Positions 36,899 through 40,338 of a DNA stretch of 40,338 bases are shown here, piece by piece. Every line of letters starts with the position of its first letter. Positions within the stretch are counted from its first letter, which is position 1. The DNA is taken from contig JAPKMS010000035.1 in assembly GCA_026645775.1 (NCBI GenBank), positions 1 to 40,338 on the forward strand. The letters are read 5' to 3'. The translations under genes were made by a program, and so were the position numbers. The stretch is from Anaerolineae bacterium. Its GTDB lineage: Bacteria > Chloroflexota > Anaerolineae > CG2-30-64-16. A model generated the notes under the pieces. It saw only the letters and a list, made by a program, of their open reading frames with translations, ran no database searches and was not told where the DNA came from.

Positions 36899-37937
36899 AC
36901 TGCCGGCCCCTGAGCTTTCCGTGATCATCGTCAACTGGAACGCCCGGGATTTCCTGGCCGCGTGCCTGGACTCGGTCCTGGCTGAGGCGCGGGCGCTGCC
37001 GCTGGAAATCTGGGTGGTGGACAACGCCTCCAGCGACGGCAGCGCGGCGCTGGTACGCGAGCGCTACCCCGACGTCAAACTGATCGCGAACGAGGATAAC
37101 GCGGGGTTCGCCGCGGCCAACAACCAGGGGCTGGCGCGTGCGCGGGGCCGGTACGCCATCCTGCTCAACCCCGATACGGTTGTGAAGCCGGGCGCCCTGG
37201 CCCGCATGGTGCAGTTTCTGGCCGAGCACCCGCGGGTCGGCGTGGTGGGCCCCAAGTTGGTGCTGCCGCGCGGCCAGATCCAGGGCGGCGCGGCCGGCTA
37301 TGAGCCGTCGCTCTGGACGGTATTCAACTACAGTTTCTTCTTTTATAACGTGGCGCCGCCGCTCTTCCGCGGGCTGTGGCTGGCCCGCCGGCAATACGTT
37401 CAGGGCGATGCAATCCCGGTGGATTGGGTCTCGGGGGCCGCGTTGATGGTGCGCATGGAGGCCGTGCACCTGGCTGGTCCGCTGGACGAGCATTACTTTA
37501 TGTATGCCGAAGATGTGGACTGGTGCCGTCGGCTGCGGGAAGCGGGCTGGCAGGTTTTTTGCCTGCCGGATGTAAGCGTGGTGCACTACATCGGGCGCAG
37601 CATCCGCCAGCGCGGGCGCGCGTTTTTCGCGGTCAATGTCTATAGCCTCGATCGCTACTATCGCTCCCGCTACCGCCCGGCTGCAGTGCGGCTGCTGCAC
37701 CTGTTCGGGGTGGGCGGCTTCACGCTGCGGCTGGTGGCGTATGAGACGCTGTACCTGGTCCGGCGCCGGGTGGTTTACGCGGAGCTGCGCGATAAGTGGG
37801 CGGCCTGCTTGCAGGCCAGCATCAAGCTGCTCTTTGGAGCGGCCCCCGCGGGCGCCGTGTCGGCCACCGGCAACGGCGATGCGTCCCTCTCCCCCGCGGC
37901 GCGGGCCGCCCATTTCACCGAGGAGCGGCCGAGATGA
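36885..37937 (+). CDS. Glycosyltransferase family 2 (rhamnosyltransferase-like)
   Basis: LSVIIVNWNARDFLAACLDSVL; WVVDNASSDGSAALVRERYPDVKLIANEDNAGFAAANNQGL; LLNPDTVV; DEHYFMYAEDVDWCRRLREAGW. Confidence 0.94.
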   Translation: MDRVELPAPELSVIIVNWNARDFLAACLDSVLAEARALPLEIWVVDNASSDGSAALVRERYPDVKLIANEDNAGFAAANNQGLARARGRYAILLNPDTVVKPGALARMVQFLAEHPRVGVVGPKLVLPRGQIQGGAAGYEPSLWTVFNYSFFFYNVAPPLFRGLWLARRQYVQGDAIPVDWVSGAALMVRMEAVHLAGPLDEHYFMYAEDVDWCRRLREAGWQVFCLPDVSVVHYIGRSIRQRGRAFFAVNVYSLDRYYRSRYRPAAVRLLHLFGVGGFTLRLVAYETLYLVRRRVVYAELRDKWAACLQASIKLLFGAAPAGAVSATGNGDASLSPAARAAHFTEERPR

Positions 37938-39352
37938 ACTCCTTGCAGCGGCTCTTTAAGAACACCGTCGCCATGTCGATGAGCAGCTTCCTGCGGCTGG
38001 GCGTGGGGCTCATCCTGACGATCTATATCGCGCGCTACCTGGGGGCTACCTTTCTCGGTAAATACACGCTGCTGGTGGCCTATATCAACATCTTCCAGAT
38101 TCTGGCTGAGGCGGGCATCCCGCGCCTGGTGACGCGCGAAGTCGCACGCGCACCGGAACAGGCCAGCCGCTACTTCTGGAACGCGTTGGTGGTGCAACTG
38201 CTGTGCAGCGTCGGCTCGGCGGCGACCATGGTGGCCCTGGTGGAGGTGTTGCACTATCCCGCCGACACCAAGCTGATGCTCTACCTGGCGACCGGCGCCC
38301 TGCCGACGTACGCAGCCTCGGCGGCCGGCGCCGCGATCCTGCAAGCCTACGAGCGCATGGAGATCAGCACGCTGGCCGAGACCATCAGCAGCGCGGGGCA
38401 GTTGGTGGCGACCATCGTTGTCCTGCAAGCCGGGTTTGGCGTGGTGGGTGTGGCGCTGGTGAAGGTGCTGGGCTTCGCGTTGGTGGCCCTGGTTAACCTG
38501 CTGGCCGTGTGGCGGCTGAAGCTGGTGCGCCGGCCGCATGTCGAGCTGCGCTTCGGGTCGGGCCTGCTGCGCGATGCCCGGACGATCCTGATGATGGCGA
38601 TCTTCGAGTCCGTGCTGCTCCGCCTGGATGTCCTGATTATCACCCAGCTCTGGGGTGAGGCGGTGACGGGCGTGTACAACGCGGCCTACCAACTCGTCAA
38701 GGCGTTCGTGCTGCTGGTGTGGGCCTTCGCGGACGCGATTTACCCGGTGTTGAGCCGCTTATTTCGCCAAGGGCCAGCCAATATGCGCCGCGCCCTGGCT
38801 TCATCGCTGCAATACGGCGCGGTGGCGATTTTGCCGTTGGCGGTGGGGGGAACTTTGCTTGCCGAGCCCGTGATCCGACTCGTCTACCGCGAGCAAAGCT
38901 TCATGGATGCCGCCTGGGCGCTGCGGCTGTTGATCTGGCACCTGCTGCCGTTTTTTGCGCACACGATCCTGCTGCGCGGCCTGATTGCGGCCGATCGCCA
39001 GGATCTGGCGGCCAAGATCGAAGGCCTGACGCTGGCGGCCGCGGTGGTTTATGAGTTGTCTTTGATCTATTTCTTCGGCATGATCGGCGCATCGGTGGCG
39101 GCCACGCTGACGTTCCTGACCGCCGTGGTGTTGAGCTGGCGCGCGCTGACCGGGTTGGTGGGCATCCTTGAGGTGCCCTGGCGGAAGATCGGCCTGGCGG
39201 TGGCGGCGGCGCTGGGCATGGGCATCGCGGTGTGGCTGCTGCGAGACGTTGCGCTGTGGATCGCCGTTCCGGTGGGCGCGGCGGTGTATGCGCTGCTGGT
39301 CCTGGCTGCGGGCGTGGTGCGGCCGAGCGAGCTGCGCGGACTGGTGCGGTAG
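37934..39352 (+). CDS. Flippase/polysaccharide transporter, copy 2
   Basis: SSFLRLGVGLILTIYIARYLGATFLGKYTLLVAYINIFQILAEAGIPRLVTREVAR; ATGA overlap with the GT2 gene. Confidence 0.92.
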   Translation: MNSLQRLFKNTVAMSMSSFLRLGVGLILTIYIARYLGATFLGKYTLLVAYINIFQILAEAGIPRLVTREVARAPEQASRYFWNALVVQLLCSVGSAATMVALVEVLHYPADTKLMLYLATGALPTYAASAAGAAILQAYERMEISTLAETISSAGQLVATIVVLQAGFGVVGVALVKVLGFALVALVNLLAVWRLKLVRRPHVELRFGSGLLRDARTILMMAIFESVLLRLDVLIITQLWGEAVTGVYNAAYQLVKAFVLLVWAFADAIYPVLSRLFRQGPANMRRALASSLQYGAVAILPLAVGGTLLAEPVIRLVYREQSFMDAAWALRLLIWHLLPFFAHTILLRGLIAADRQDLAAKIEGLTLAAAVVYELSLIYFFGMIGASVAATLTFLTAVVLSWRALTGLVGILEVPWRKIGLAVAAALGMGIAVWLLRDVALWIAVPVGAAVYALLVLAAGVVRPSELRGLVR

Positions 39353-39357
39353 GAGCT

Positions 39358-40110
39358 ATGGCAAAGGACCGTTTGGCCCAGGCGGCCGAATCGTTGATCC
39401 AGCGCATCAAACATGATCGCGGGTATCACCTCGACCCGGACCTGGGCGGCGCGGCGCTGATTGGGATCATTTGGCGGCGCGGGATGGCGCTGCTGCGCGG
39501 GGTGGCGTGGTCGTGGCGACTGGGCGCTTGCCGTCTGCCGTTTTTCGTGGGGCGCAGGGTGCAGATCCGCCATGCGCGCCAGCTTCGAGTCGGCCGCGGG
39601 GTCACACTGGACGACGATGTGATCATTGATGCGCTCTCGCGCCGCGGGGTGACGCTGGGCGACAACGTGACCATCGCTCGCGGCACGGTGATCCAGGCTA
39701 CGGGTGTGATGACGCGGCTCGGCGTCGGGCTGGAGATGGGCGCGAATGCCAACCTGGGCCACTACAGCTTCGTCGGCGCGGCCGGCGGGGTCCGCATCGG
39801 CGCAAACGTGCTCATCGGCCAACGGGTCAGCTTCCATTCCGAGAATCACATCTTCGAGCGCACTGACGTGCCGATCAAGGCGCAGGGCGTGACGCGGGGG
39901 GGCATCGTGATCGAGGAGGATTGCTGGCTGGGCGCAGGCACGATTTTCCTGGATGGCGTGACGGTGGCCCGCGGCAGCGTGATCGCGGCGGGCAGCGTGG
40001 TGACGAAGGATGTGGCGCCGTACAGCGTGATGGGCGGTGTCCCCGCTCGGTTGATCCGTAACCGGTTGACGGAAGGCAAGGAAGGCGATGCTGGACAGGA
40101 TGAGGGCTGA
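39358..40110 (+). CDS. Left-handed beta-helix (hexapeptide-repeat) acyltransferase
   Basis: VTLDDDVIIDALSRRGVTLGDNVTIARGTVIQATG; VRIGANVLIGQRVSFHSENHIF; DCWLGAGTIFLDGVTVARGSVIAAGSVVTKDVAPYSVMGGVPARLI. Confidence 0.9.
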   Translation: MAKDRLAQAAESLIQRIKHDRGYHLDPDLGGAALIGIIWRRGMALLRGVAWSWRLGACRLPFFVGRRVQIRHARQLRVGRGVTLDDDVIIDALSRRGVTLGDNVTIARGTVIQATGVMTRLGVGLEMGANANLGHYSFVGAAGGVRIGANVLIGQRVSFHSENHIFERTDVPIKAQGVTRGGIVIEEDCWLGAGTIFLDGVTVARGSVIAAGSVVTKDVAPYSVMGGVPARLIRNRLTEGKEGDAGQDEG

Positions 40111-40338
40111 GCTGGGTCCGCGCAGCGTGCTCTGGCTGCTCGCGGCGGGCGGCCTGCTCGGCGCGGCGGCCGTGTTTGCGCCGCTGCCGGCCTTGGCGCT
40201 GGCCGCGGCGGTCCTGTTCGTGTTCCTCCTGCTGCGCGGCTGGCCGACCAGCGGCATGGTTGTGCTCATGGCGGCCGCGCTGCTCACCCATTTCAAGTTC
40301 GATGTCGGCCCGGTGTCCGTGCGCCCGGAGCATGTTGC
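40088..40338 (+). CDS. N-terminus of a multi-pass membrane protein, possibly O-antigen ligase/polymerase (truncated by window edge)
   Basis: Manual translation MLDRMRAELGPRSVLWLLAAGGLLGAAAVFAPLPALALAAAVLFVFLLLRGWPTSGMVVLMAAALLTHFKFDVGPVSVRPEHV...; open to the end of the window. Confidence 0.55.
   Translation, partial: MLDRMRAELGPRSVLWLLAAGGLLGAAAVFAPLPALALAAAVLFVFLLLRGWPTSGMVVLMAAALLTHFKFDVGPVSVRPEHV

Overview
GC-rich bacterial chromosomal window. The gene content suggests Chloroflexota, but that is inference. There is no sign of phage, transposons, CRISPR, rRNA or tRNA. Four blocks can be read. (1) phoU, a coiled-coil protein and selB on the + strand, meeting a minus-strand, origin-proximal-type cluster (rpmH-rnpA-yidD-yidC-jag, then pfkB-like-parA-parB). 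rpmH (46 aa) is missing from the ORF track. (2) A minus-strand rnd-DUF951-MFS operon, and + strand genes for a membrane pyrophosphatase, an M20 peptidase, a KBL/BioF-type enzyme and a triple-LysM lipoprotein. (3) A proteostasis-like neighbourhood: an SPFH protein, a CbpA-type J-protein, a bacterial eRF1-like (Vms1/baeRF-type) protein with a GGW-x2-Q motif and a zinc ribbon, and a ClpC-type unfoldase. A perfect 13-bp-arm palindrome is embedded in the J-protein promoter. (4) A ~15 kb co-directional exopolysaccharide/glycan cluster running off the right edge. It holds two DUF2142/GT-C-like membrane proteins, a Wzz-like protein, two tandem alkaline-phosphatase-superfamily enzymes with different putative nucleophiles (Thr vs Ser), two flippases, GT4-type and GT2 glycosyltransferases, a hexapeptide acyltransferase and a truncated O-antigen-ligase-like start. 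The best candidates for something under-described are the eRF1-like protein in its chaperone/ClpC context, the palindromic promoter, and the paired phosphodiesterase/flippase glycan locus. All assignments come from reading motifs; no database search was run.
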